A stretch of 40,377 nucleotides of DNA from NCBI GenBank assembly GCA_000695325.1, contig AVPN01000535.1, positions 7,138 through 47,514 on the forward strand. The letters run 5' to 3'. The position numbers and the translations under genes are program-made. Every line of letters starts with the position of its first letter. Within the stretch, counting starts at the first letter, position 1. This document shows, in pieces, positions 32,501 to 40,377 of the stretch. This DNA is from Pleurobrachia bachei. Taxonomy: Eukaryota > Ctenophora > Tentaculata > Cydippida > Pleurobrachiidae. The notes under the pieces are model-generated. The model saw only the letters and a program-made list of their open reading frames with translations. It was not told the origin of the DNA and did no database searches.

Positions 32501-35500
32501 TTTTAAAGTCTGCATAGTTTGTAACTAATTTGTAACATCTATACCTGATCATTGTGTAGATCTGTGGTGAGCATGATAATTGAGTAGGCCAGGACATAAC
32601 ATGTATCTGCACTGGCGAACACTTTATCCTCCAGCTGGGGGTAGTTCTCATAGTACCGCTGGGCAAACTTCAACATCAGCCTGCAGGGAGATCATGATGA
32701 AGTGATGTATACTAGCTGGGTTTGGAGGGTAAAATAATTAATTAAAAACAGTCAGTGCCCAGGATGTTAAAATCACTCATCTCCTAATCCCCCTTAGTTT
32801 AGTGATTTCCCCTGGATGCCGCGTACCTATCTATTTTCTGAGCTTCTCCAGGTAGTCTGAATCCGGCGAGAAAGACCCTCAAAGCGGTCACTATTGGCAT
32901 ATCTTTGAAATCTAACTCGTCAACATAGCAGGACATGATGGCTTTGAAGTCTTCCTTCTCATCACCTAGCAACTCACCTACCATTGTCTTACTGAGCCTC
33001 TCATCCGCATGGAGAAACCTGTGTAGGAGATAGTCATGTCAGTCTCAAAGTCTCAATAATGTATCTAGACAATAACATTTGGATACTATTTGTCAATACA
33101 ATACATTCTCAAACATACTTTGCCACATCGATCGGTTTAGTTCCAAGTAAACCCGCATCTTGTAGAAACTCCAGTCCTTTTCTGGGTTTTTTGTTGAACC
33201 GCTCTATCCCTTGCTCTAGAATACTCTTCTGCCTTTTCATATTTTCAAACTGTAACGGGGTGGGTTGAATATATATAAAGAGTTAGTTAAAATCGCAGAG
33301 AGAATGGATTCTAGTTTTCTCACATTAAACAACTACTTATAGCACGGTCACGCAAGGTACAAAATGTTTCGAAACTGCGGTACAGTCCCCGCCCCGTGGG
33401 GACTGGGCGCCCTATTTATTGTAGATCCAATCCTCACCTCTAGGGGGTTATCGAGGCCAGTTTCTGTTAGTCCAGCTGATGTAAGGGAGCTCATTGACCC
33501 GGACCTTGTGGTTAGGGCCCTGGGAGGGCTAGCATCGTGCAGGGTACTTTGTAGCTTATCTCCTAATGTATCTCCCCTGTCTGCAGGTTCTGTTAAAATA
33601 AGGGGGTAAATGAGGAGCTTCTGTTGCAAACGCTCCTCCCCATCTTTAGCAAACTTGGTTGGATTCCACCCCCTCTCCAGTCTCCGGGCCAGGGATACAA
33701 ATTGATATATTGCTCAATGCCCTATCCCTATTATACCTAGCATGGCTTTATTTACAAATTTCAAATTTGTAATGTCGATAGACAAAGGCCTTACCTTCTC
33801 TCTAAAATAACTTTGTTTGATCCCCCACTGCCGATCAACAATCAATTGTTTGATCCAGTCACTTGGAAAATACTCCAATTCATTCGCATATATTTCTTTA
33901 TCTTTATCTACGCTTGTCCCCCTTACCTGCAGCTGATGTGGGTGCCTGCATCTCAGGTCGCTTATACATATCTTTACTCCACTCAACCAGGCACTTTAGT
34001 ATTGACACCAGACACTCCATACCCTTGTGTCTTAGTTGATGCTCCTGGGTCGGTGTCAAGCCATGCTCTGTCAAGTTTCCCTGAATAGGAAGGGAAGATA
34101 TCAGTTTTCTATCTGTAGTGGGAACTTTATAGAGGTACTGTCTGGTGCAGCGGTTGATCAAGGTATTGCTGACCCTGTGGTTGTTGTTCTGAACAAGACT
34201 GTATTGCAGACTGCAGAGTGACAGAGTCTAAACAAGACGGGACTGCAGAGTCTGTACAGGACTGGGACTGTAGAGTCTGAACTGTACCTGTACAATGCGG
34301 GTTATATCGTTAACTAGCCTCTCAAATATGTTATCCAGGATCATATCACAGTCGTAGTTCAAGTAGATGTCCACAATAATCTGGGGATATAGTTAGTTAG
34401 GGGCTTTCAAACAAGTAGTTGTTTCTATCATCTATCTTGTTTTCGCAATTACAGTCGGACCCCGATTTAGCGACACCCCGATTTAGTGACAGGATAAATT
34501 TCCCCCGATACAGGAAATTAACGGTATTTGACCCCGATTTAGTGGCCACCCCGATTTAGTGACCAAAACCCTTTCCCCCGAGGATGTCACTAAATCGGGG
34601 TCCGACTGTACAACAAGTAGGAACAAGCAATTGTGTCTCCTACTATAATACCTGGGGATCCGCACAGACTTTGGCCAGAGCCCTCATAACAAACCACTTG
34701 TGCTGGAAAGATGAAGAGGGGGATTCCAACATAGTTAGGAAGATATCCTTGAAAAACACCTGCAAAGAAACAATCATAATCAAACAGAAATTAGATAAAA
34801 CACAAAACAATAGATACGTGTCAGATCATCAATAACCCATTACCTCTATCTGCATTTTAAGATGGTGTTTGAAACTTTGAACCAAGATCAGGAAGATGGA
34901 TAGGGATATCTCGAACACAGAGGGGTCGGAGGAGACGCCGTTTTTACTTAACGCTACACACCTGGGGAGCATAATGTATCTAGTAGTTTCTTTTTGTAGT
35001 AGTTTTCTAGCAGGGGTTGAGATATAAATGAGCGATTCTTTTTATGCTTTTTTCGAGTCAGATATACATGTAAGGGCAAGAGGCAACCACCCGGCGCCCC
35101 TTTCACAATCACTGCATCTCTTGAATATTGATTTGCTAGTAACAGTGCTCGACTGAGTTATCTGGAGCTTGAAAAACACGTTGTATCTCTTTGATATCCC
35201 CTAGTTGCTACAGTTGACTTCTTAGAATTAGTTACATTTAGTACAGTAAAGAAGTACTGCATATGACTGCTAAATGTTATCTTATGTTCTGCTGCTCGAG
35301 TAATATGGTCAAATAAAGATTACTTTGCTTCATTTGTGTAACAACTCTCCCCCCTCTTCTAGATATGATACCACCTACTACTGAACCCATCTCTGTTCGA
35401 ATGACCCGATTCCTAGTGCCCATGGGGCTGTTTATGTCCCTCCTTGTATTACTGTACTGTGTGTTAAACTGCAGGATAAGATGTAAACCCATTTGCGAAT

Positions 35501-38259
35501 GCTGCAAACAAGTCGGGTAAAATTCAGAACATAGTGGACGTGACTTCATAGTGGACTTCAGAATCTTCACATTCAATTGACACTATAGATAATCAACGTG
35601 GATCGGACATCAGGGAGGGAATCAAGAGATGTCTAAATCCTGTCTAAATGATAGTGCTAAAACTCTACAGACAATTGATATGTTTCTAGTTGGAAACTTA
35701 CAGGAACTGTTTGATGAGTTGAGCAAATGTTTTGTGAGTTCGTAATACAGGTCCAGCACTCTGCATTACACTTAGCAGTAGTTGTAATGCCAACATCTTA
35801 CTTCGCATCTCGTGAGACCTGAGAGAGAGTTGTTATTTGTTAAATCACAATTTTGTTTTTATTTCCATTTCGATCTAGTTCAGTAGTTACCAACCTTGGG
35901 TCGAGAGGTCCCTCTGGTAATGGCTGCATGGTCATCTTACAGAGCGTCCTCAATACAAGATATGCATCTCTCATGTAGATACTATCAAACTTGACCCCTT
36001 TACGTTTCGGTTCCTCTACTTTTACAGGTTCCTCTTCTCTTTTCTCTTCATCTTCTTCTTCCTCTCTCCCCTCAGTGTGAGCTGTTTCACTGCTTTCAGT
36101 CTGTGTGTCATCACAGGGCTGTGTAACATTGAACATCGAATCATCAGCTGAGATGGGATGTGGGCCCTAAAACAGGGGTGGTTAGCGGCTGTGAGATTCA
36201 AGAATCATTACAAAGGTCACTGATGTATTTACCTCGACCTCTACTATAGCGGCATCAATTACATTCTGCACCAGACCCAGAGAGAAGGAGTATATATCAA
36301 TATCATCCTTCTCAGGCTGTTCTAATGGTGCTTCATCCTCAGTCCCATGTGCTACCTCCTCCCCTCGACCCTTCTCTCCCTCCTCCCCTCGACCCTTCTC
36401 TCCCTCCTCTCCATTATCAGAGGATGGGGGCTCCGCTGAACTAGTCGTTATTTTCACCACCTCAGGCTTCTTCACGAGATGCTCCGACTAAAGGGGGAGG
36501 GGGTTGTTAACTGATAATTGGCAATTAACTGTGTCGATTGCGTGGTCGAGGTGTATGTTCAATATACGGGAAGGACTCACTGGACGCGCCACTCCACTGC
36601 TGTAACGCTGTACTTTCAACACAACCAGGACACCGCGCGGCCCGCATCATTCAATCCCCGACTGTGTCAAGGGGATGTGCCACATACACCTGATATATCA
36701 TGGGGGTAACATAACAATAACTTACGTGTTGTTCCATTTGTGTGAAACACACACTCAACATTTGAGTGAGTGTTGCTTTAGCTGTCGCTGAGTTAACATT
36801 ACTCTTAGTGAATAGGTTGATGTTATAGCAGCATCTTATTGCAGTCAATAGTGTCATCTCATGTACCTCACAGTTAACGTTAGTTACCGCTGTTAACAGG
36901 GCCTGGGAGGAGAGGGGTGTGTGTTAACAGGGCCTGGGAGGAGAGGGTTTTGTGTTAACAGGGCCTGGGAGAAGAATATTGTGTGTTAACAGGGCCTGGG
37001 AGGTGAGGGGTGTGTTAACAGGGCCTGGGAGGAGAGGGGTGTGTGTTAACAGGGCCTGGGAGAAGAATATTGTGTGTTAACAGGGCCTGGGAGGAGAGGG
37101 TTTTGTGTTAACAGGGCCTGGGGGGAGAATATGTTGTGTTAATAGCTGGTCTGGGGGTTGTGTGTTTTGGGCAGTTTAAGTAGGCACTGGGGAATAAGGA
37201 GGCGAGGATGTTCATTAGTCAGGACATCTGGGTAACAACAGTACCACTGACCACATCTATTTGTTTAAATACCTTGATTATCTGTAGCTCTACATCAGGA
37301 TCAGTATTAACACCATGGAAAGCCTCACAAACTGTCTCTATCACTGCATCTATCAGTTTCCGTTGGGGATTATCTGGATCCATGGACTGACCTGGAGAGA
37401 GAGATGGTGAAGTAGGGTCGGACTTTTTTGAAGTTGTCACCTTCCCTTCTCGTGTGCGGACTTCTTTTGCAAACGTTGATAACTCTGTGTGTGTTATCAC
37501 TGCAAGTACTAACCTGTTAGTTGTCCATAAGCCATCAGCTTCTGTAGGCAGTCAATAGCATTACTGACTATCTTGGGTGATCGAGATCTGCACGCCATTT
37601 GAAAGGGTCTAAAGTAATGATCTGCATTTATATCTCCTGAGGCAGGGAGATGTTCTGTACCAGCCCCATCTGGAATTATCACCGCCTTTATCTGTTCTGT
37701 AATGGGGGAGAACGGGTAAACAAGTGAAATGGAAGATCTGTGAAACAGAATGGTAACTAGACTTACTAAGTTTCTCTTCGCATTCTTGTTTAATCTCAGA
37801 ATTGTAACTCTTCTTTATCTCCTTATCAGCGAGTATCTTTTCCAATGCCCGCTGTAGAAACATCTTCAGTATATCCTGCAGTAGGGGGAAAGAGAGGGTC
37901 ATAGAGGGGGAGTATATCCTGCAATAGGGAGAGGGAGAGAGATGAGCTATGGCCTATGGGGATTGGGGGAGATATCCTGAAAAAGAGTCGAGAGGGGGAT
38001 CAGAGGGGTCATGTTCTCTTAGTTGGGTGCGGGTCAGAGAGGGGCGTTCTCTAAGGGGAGAAAGGAGTCAGAGAGGGGTTTATGTTGTGCAAAGAGAAAT
38101 GATCCTACACGTCCTATGATGGCGGTGCCCGATTGTCAGGGAATTGGGAAATGTGCACCACAATATTAACTGCTGGCAGTGTATTCCTAGTAAGGCCATA
38201 TTGTGGAGATTCTAATAATCCAATAAATATCCCCCTCTCCCTACCTGTCGTACAGCCAT
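29477..38259 (-). CDS. ARFGEF1/2: ARFGEF1/2 (BIG) Arf guanine-nucleotide exchange factor, DCB-HUS-Sec7 half
   Basis: BIG proteins load Arf GTPases with GTP at the trans-Golgi and endosomes. Nineteen exons read in frame: 38259-38245 (MAVRQ), 37875-37767 ([20 protein letters not shown]), 37696-37514, 37391-37273, 36902-36726 ([18 protein letters not shown]), 36487-36233 and 36166-35895 (acidic linker, then [12 protein letters not shown]), 35818-35702, 34961-34844 ([17 protein letters not shown]), 34759-34652, 34380-34288 (HUS box NYDCD), 34080-33927 ([17 protein letters not shown]), 33589-33438, 33249-33119, 33018-32827 (Sec7; [12 protein letters not shown] with the catalytic glutamate), 32680-32545 ([12 protein letters not shown]), 30268-30103 ([15 protein letters not shown]), 29959-29903 and 29700-29477. 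Start chosen because MAVRQ splices in phase onto [13 protein letters not shown]; vertebrate BIG1 begins with a similar short leader. The Sec7 domain looks complete. The stop of NPEPPS lies only 251 bp upstream. Confidence 0.95.
30263..31915 (-). repeat. 41-bp minisatellite carrying a 3' splice site (41 acceptors)
   Basis: One 40-bp step and then 39 exact 41-bp steps separate the word acgcacct at 30263, 30303, 30344 and so on to 31902. On the minus strand each unit ends in a C-rich tract, then CCCTCTAG, then GTGCGTACTAAG, which is the acceptor and first 12 nt of the Sec7 exon starting at 30268. The acceptor at the exon is authentic; 40 decoys lie upstream in the intron. After the first, the units appear identical over 1.6 kb. 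A decoy acceptor would shift the frame (41 nt) and soon meet a stop. There are no spacers, so this is not a CRISPR array. Confidence 0.97.
31916..32238. other. AT-rich intron remainder upstream of the 41-bp array
   Basis: About 320 bp of unique AT-rich intron. A 66-codon plus-strand frame (31979-32179) is present but resembles nothing known and is biased as expected for AT-rich DNA, so no gene is called. Confidence 0.5.
32239..32347. mobile_element. hAT-like MITE, 109 bp, with 8-bp target-site duplication
   Basis: The ends caggaaccgaccgaa (32239-32253) and ttcggtcggttcctg (32333-32347) are exact reverse complements. Both flanks read attttatg (32231-32238 and 32348-32355), a perfect 8-bp target duplication as hAT transposases make; CAGG ends also fit hAT. 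The element carries two copies of cagccaatcag (CCAAT boxes) and a tcacgtga E-box between them. It lies in the BIG intron that also holds the 41-bp array. Confidence 0.88.
34452..34608. mobile_element. pogo/Tigger-like MITE, 157 bp, TA flanks
   Basis: Ends cagtcggaccccgattta at the left and its reverse complement at the right, with TA on both sides (34450-34451 and 34609-34610). CAGT ends and TA duplication fit the pogo/Tigger branch of Tc1/mariner. The word ccccgatttag is repeated four times in the left two thirds, giving subterminal repeats. It sits in a BIG intron and has no coding capacity. Confidence 0.85.
35365..35520 (+). CDS. Possible nested small membrane protein (51 aa), hypothetical
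   Basis: A plus-strand frame inside a 740-bp BIG intron (34962-35701), opposite to the host gene. It begins [15 protein letters not shown], then has a hydrophobic stretch ([19 protein letters not shown]) long enough to cross a membrane, and ends in a cysteine-rich tail ([16 protein letters not shown]). An acceptor-like CTTCTAG lies just before the ATG, so it could be the last exon of a small gene. The topology is that of a tail-cysteine single-pass protein. No family recognised. Chance occurrence is possible in a frame this short. The rest of the intron shows nothing. Confidence 0.3.
   Translation: MIPPTTEPISVRMTRFLVPMGLFMSLLVLLYCVLNCRIRCKPICECCKQVG
36355..36410 (-). repeat. 24-bp coding repeat in the BIG acidic linker
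   Basis: A 24-nt unit is present about twice and encodes GEEGEKGR repeated in frame. It lies in the low-complexity acidic linker between the DCB and HUS domains, where length variation should be tolerated. Confidence 0.85.
36893..37150 (-). repeat. ~30-31-bp minisatellite carrying a 3' splice site (8 copies plus a remnant)
   Basis: Eight copies of gttaacagggcctgg recur every 30-31 bp, with variable linkers (gaggagagggg or gaagaatatt types), followed by a decayed ninth near 37140. On the minus strand each is CCCAG, then GCCCTGTTAAC, which is the acceptor and first 11 nt of the BIG exon starting at 36902. The copy at the exon is authentic and the rest are upstream decoys. Confidence 0.93.
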
Positions 38260-38510
38260 TACATGTCCCTCCGCATAGCTAGGGCTAACATAGGAGGGCG
38301 ACCATCATACTACTCAGCTACAGAGAGGGAGAGATATCATTTAGAGGGACAATTAGGTGATAAAAACACTAGAAATATATCTTCAAACAAAATCATGGGG
38401 GTGGATATAAATTAGGAAACTGGGATGTTCATTATGTGGTATAAGTTTGGAACATAAAACACGCTCACTCCAATTAACAGAGCGGGCAAAAAAACTGAAA
38501 TAATGGGGAA
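38260..38510. other. Short spacer between NPEPPS stop and BIG start
   Basis: Only about 250 bp separate two genes on the same strand, so the NPEPPS 3' end and the BIG promoter must share it. I see no clear poly(A) signal or TATA box. Confidence 0.45.
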
Positions 38511-40377
38511 CTAGAGTCCTTGTTCAGTGAACCACTGAGCTACACTCTCTCCATCCCTCTCCAACCAGGCAGCTCGGAGTTTGATGGATTCCAGACTCTG
38601 TTTGACCGCCCTCTCAGCTGAAGGGGCCTTGTTCTCCGAGAAGAATTTCTGAAAGTGAGATGATATATTGATAAACTCAAGACCATTGAGTTAAATTATT
38701 CAAATCAGATCGTGGTACAATCGATCCAATATCAATATCGTTACCCCTTCGGATCCCCTAACATCTCACCTCGATGTCCTTGTAGTGTTCCATGGTGGTG
38801 AAGTTAGAGGTGACCTGGACAAGTCTGGTAAAGAGGAATCCTCCCGAGTATCTCTCTAGGAACACTGGGAACTTGTTCTTAATAAAGGCCCATGTCTGGT
38901 CCCTACCCTCAGGTCCAGCATTAGCAACACCGTGAATAACGAAGGGTGTGTCGTTAGATCGGACTGATTCACTCATCGCAAACTCAAGTGTCTCGCTTCG
39001 TAGAGCTGCATTCGGTCTGGGAATAGTGAGGGGTTGGGTCATGGGGTCAGGTGACAAAATAATGAGGAGTGAACAAAAACAGATGTAACTAGAGCCAACT
39101 GTAAAGTATTTTATTTCACTTTATATAATATCATGCCTTCCATCCTCTTACAGAACTGTTTAAACAAGGATTTGACCCCGAAGTAAACAGCAATTTAAAT
39201 CAGAACATCTTACCCGGTTCCCAGGATACGTTGTACCCTCTCCCTCTCCTCGTGTAGATCTGTTTTGTTGAAGAGATCCATCAGTTTCCTGTAGGTCTCG
39301 TCTGTTCCGTCTTGTCTGACAGTCAGGTACACAGCTCCCCTAATATCCGCCTCTATCTGCTTACCACCCCTGTAATGTAAGATAAAATAGACACAGCCTA
39401 CTGCAATTTATCAGTCCAGAAACAAGGTAAAAAGTACATCTCCAATGTCCCTAATGGCCAATATCACCATGTCCCCACTCACGTGTAGTGGGTGTTGAAG
39501 AGTTCCTGGCACCGGGCCAGAACCTGTTCATCATCACTCTTTCCCAGGGTCACCACCAACATGTTCCTGAGTAGAGAGTCAGTGTGTCCATCTGTTTCCT
39601 TCTTCTCCCAACCAACCTCCTCCAAGATCCTCGAGAATATCCTCCTTCGCATCGCCTTGAACTGTGGGGGGGGGGTGTTGGTTAGAGCTGTGAAAGAGAG
39701 AAGGGGAGAGAATTGACAAATCATAGTTCACGCATATACGAGTAAGAAAATATCAAAAATCATTTACCTGAGTGTAGCAGGGCAGGTGGCTGAATAGAGA
39801 TCCCAGCTCGGATAAGTTACCGTTGATACTGCTCAGTACCACATAGTTCCTTTCATTCACATAGGCTCCCATTAGGGTCAGCAGGTTAGCGGTGTTGTTA
39901 TAACCTAAGAGGTAATAATATAATAGGATCATCATCATTTAAAGGCGAATTCGGAATTAGGATCAGTGATATAATTAGTGGTACGAACCTGCTTTAGCGA
40001 GGGCAAATAGATCCTCCTGGATACCCAGCCTATCAGCAGCACCAAGAGCCTGGTTCTTGATAGCTGGTAGCAGCCTCTTCAACATTTCATCACTGTAGTT
40101 CAACCTGTACATGCCTGGGGAGTAGGGGGGTTTAAATTGACAGGGTCAGAGGAGTATACGGAACAACGGAAAGAGGAGAGAAAGAGAGATGCTGTAACAT
40201 TTTAGCAGAAAGGTTCAGAATATGATCCTACTGTTCTAACCAAGAAGTCCCACACTCACCAATAAGACCAGGGTTGACCTTGATCCAGTCACCAGGTTTA
40301 GCACCCTCCACAAGAATCTCTCCCTCCTTGCCCTCTAACAGGTAGCAAGTTGCCTTGTCTGGGTTGCTCTGGCTGAT
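38511..40377 (-). CDS. NPEPPS: Puromycin-sensitive aminopeptidase-like M1 protease, C-terminal part (runs off right edge)
   Basis: Exons on the minus strand: 40377-40260 (NPDKATCYLLEGKEGEILV, then WIKVNPGLIG), 40114-39989 (GMYRLNYSDEMLKRLLPAIK), 39904-39768 (YNNTANLLTLMGAYVNERNY), 39661-39483 (RIFSRILEEVGWEKKETDGH), 39369-39214 (GGKQIEADIRGAVYLTVRQD), 39016-38770 (IHGVANAGPEGRDQTWAFIK) and 38648-38511 (APSAERAVKQSLESIKLRAA, stop). All junctions keep frame. This is the end of the beta domain plus the helical ERAP1-C domain of an M1 aminopeptidase, a cytosolic exopeptidase family. The catalytic GAMEN and HEXXH motifs lie outside the window to the right. NPEPPS is preferred over ERAP or APN by overall similarity from memory and the absence of a signal for secretion in this part. 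Confidence 0.92.

Noticed and set aside
33600-33715. Possible extra BIG exon (open frame reading [17 protein letters not shown])
   Set aside because: It continues in frame into exon 33589-33438, but the TTTTAACAG acceptor at 33590 gives the correct phase from the previous exon and no acceptor bounds the longer frame, so it is treated as intron.

Overview
The window looks like genomic DNA from an invertebrate animal, most likely an early-branching lineage such as a sponge or placozoan. This is an inference. It rests on compact spaced genes, many short GT-AG introns (about 40-600 bp), and conserved animal families: KDM1B/LSD2, CAP, kringle, DENND2, ARFGEF/BIG and puromycin-sensitive aminopeptidase. 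No rRNA, tRNA, CRISPR or bacterial operon was seen. Species cannot be named from the sequence alone.

Layout. (1) About 1-6007, minus strand: an LSD2/KDM1B-type FAD histone demethylase. Its central 2.3 kb (end of the linker, SWIRM, FAD and first oxidase exons) occurs twice in tandem, and the gene runs off the left edge. (2) 6286-7102 and 7519-8010, plus strand: two small secreted-protein genes, a CAP/SCP protein and a single-kringle protein. (3) 8796-11389, minus: a short DENND2-like DENN-domain gene. (4) 12631-38259, minus: a large ARFGEF1/2 (BIG) Arf exchange factor. Its 5' half (29477-38259: DCB, HUS, Sec7, start of HDS1) is single-copy and collinear. Its 3' half is broken into overlapping tandem partial copies (12.6-29.5 kb). 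The BIG 3' end and the DENND2 5' end are also copied together. (5) 38511-40377, minus: the C-terminal part of an NPEPPS-type M1 aminopeptidase, entering from the right edge. No shared pathway links these genes; they are housekeeping or secreted genes that happen to be neighbours.

Three patterns stand out. First, several minisatellites are built on splice junctions: the repeated unit contains the last bases of an exon plus its 5' splice site, or a 3' splice site plus the first exon bases (units of 38, 39, 41 and about 30 bp; the 41-bp array has 41 acceptor copies). Second, many tandem gene-internal duplications mix identical blocks with allele-like divergent blocks, and two breakpoints lie at the minisatellites. 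This may be real structural variation or haplotype misassembly. Third, inside one BIG exon (23178-23228) exactly 17 codons are replaced by their complement WITHOUT reversal, which ordinary DNA inversion cannot produce. A data-handling artefact or an inserted anomaly is the leading explanation.

Small non-autonomous DNA transposons are also present: a hAT-like MITE with a perfect 8-bp target duplication, a pogo/Tigger-like MITE with TA flanks, a 310-bp fold-back element with perfect 143-bp arms, and a 523-bp element with 27-bp inverted ends.
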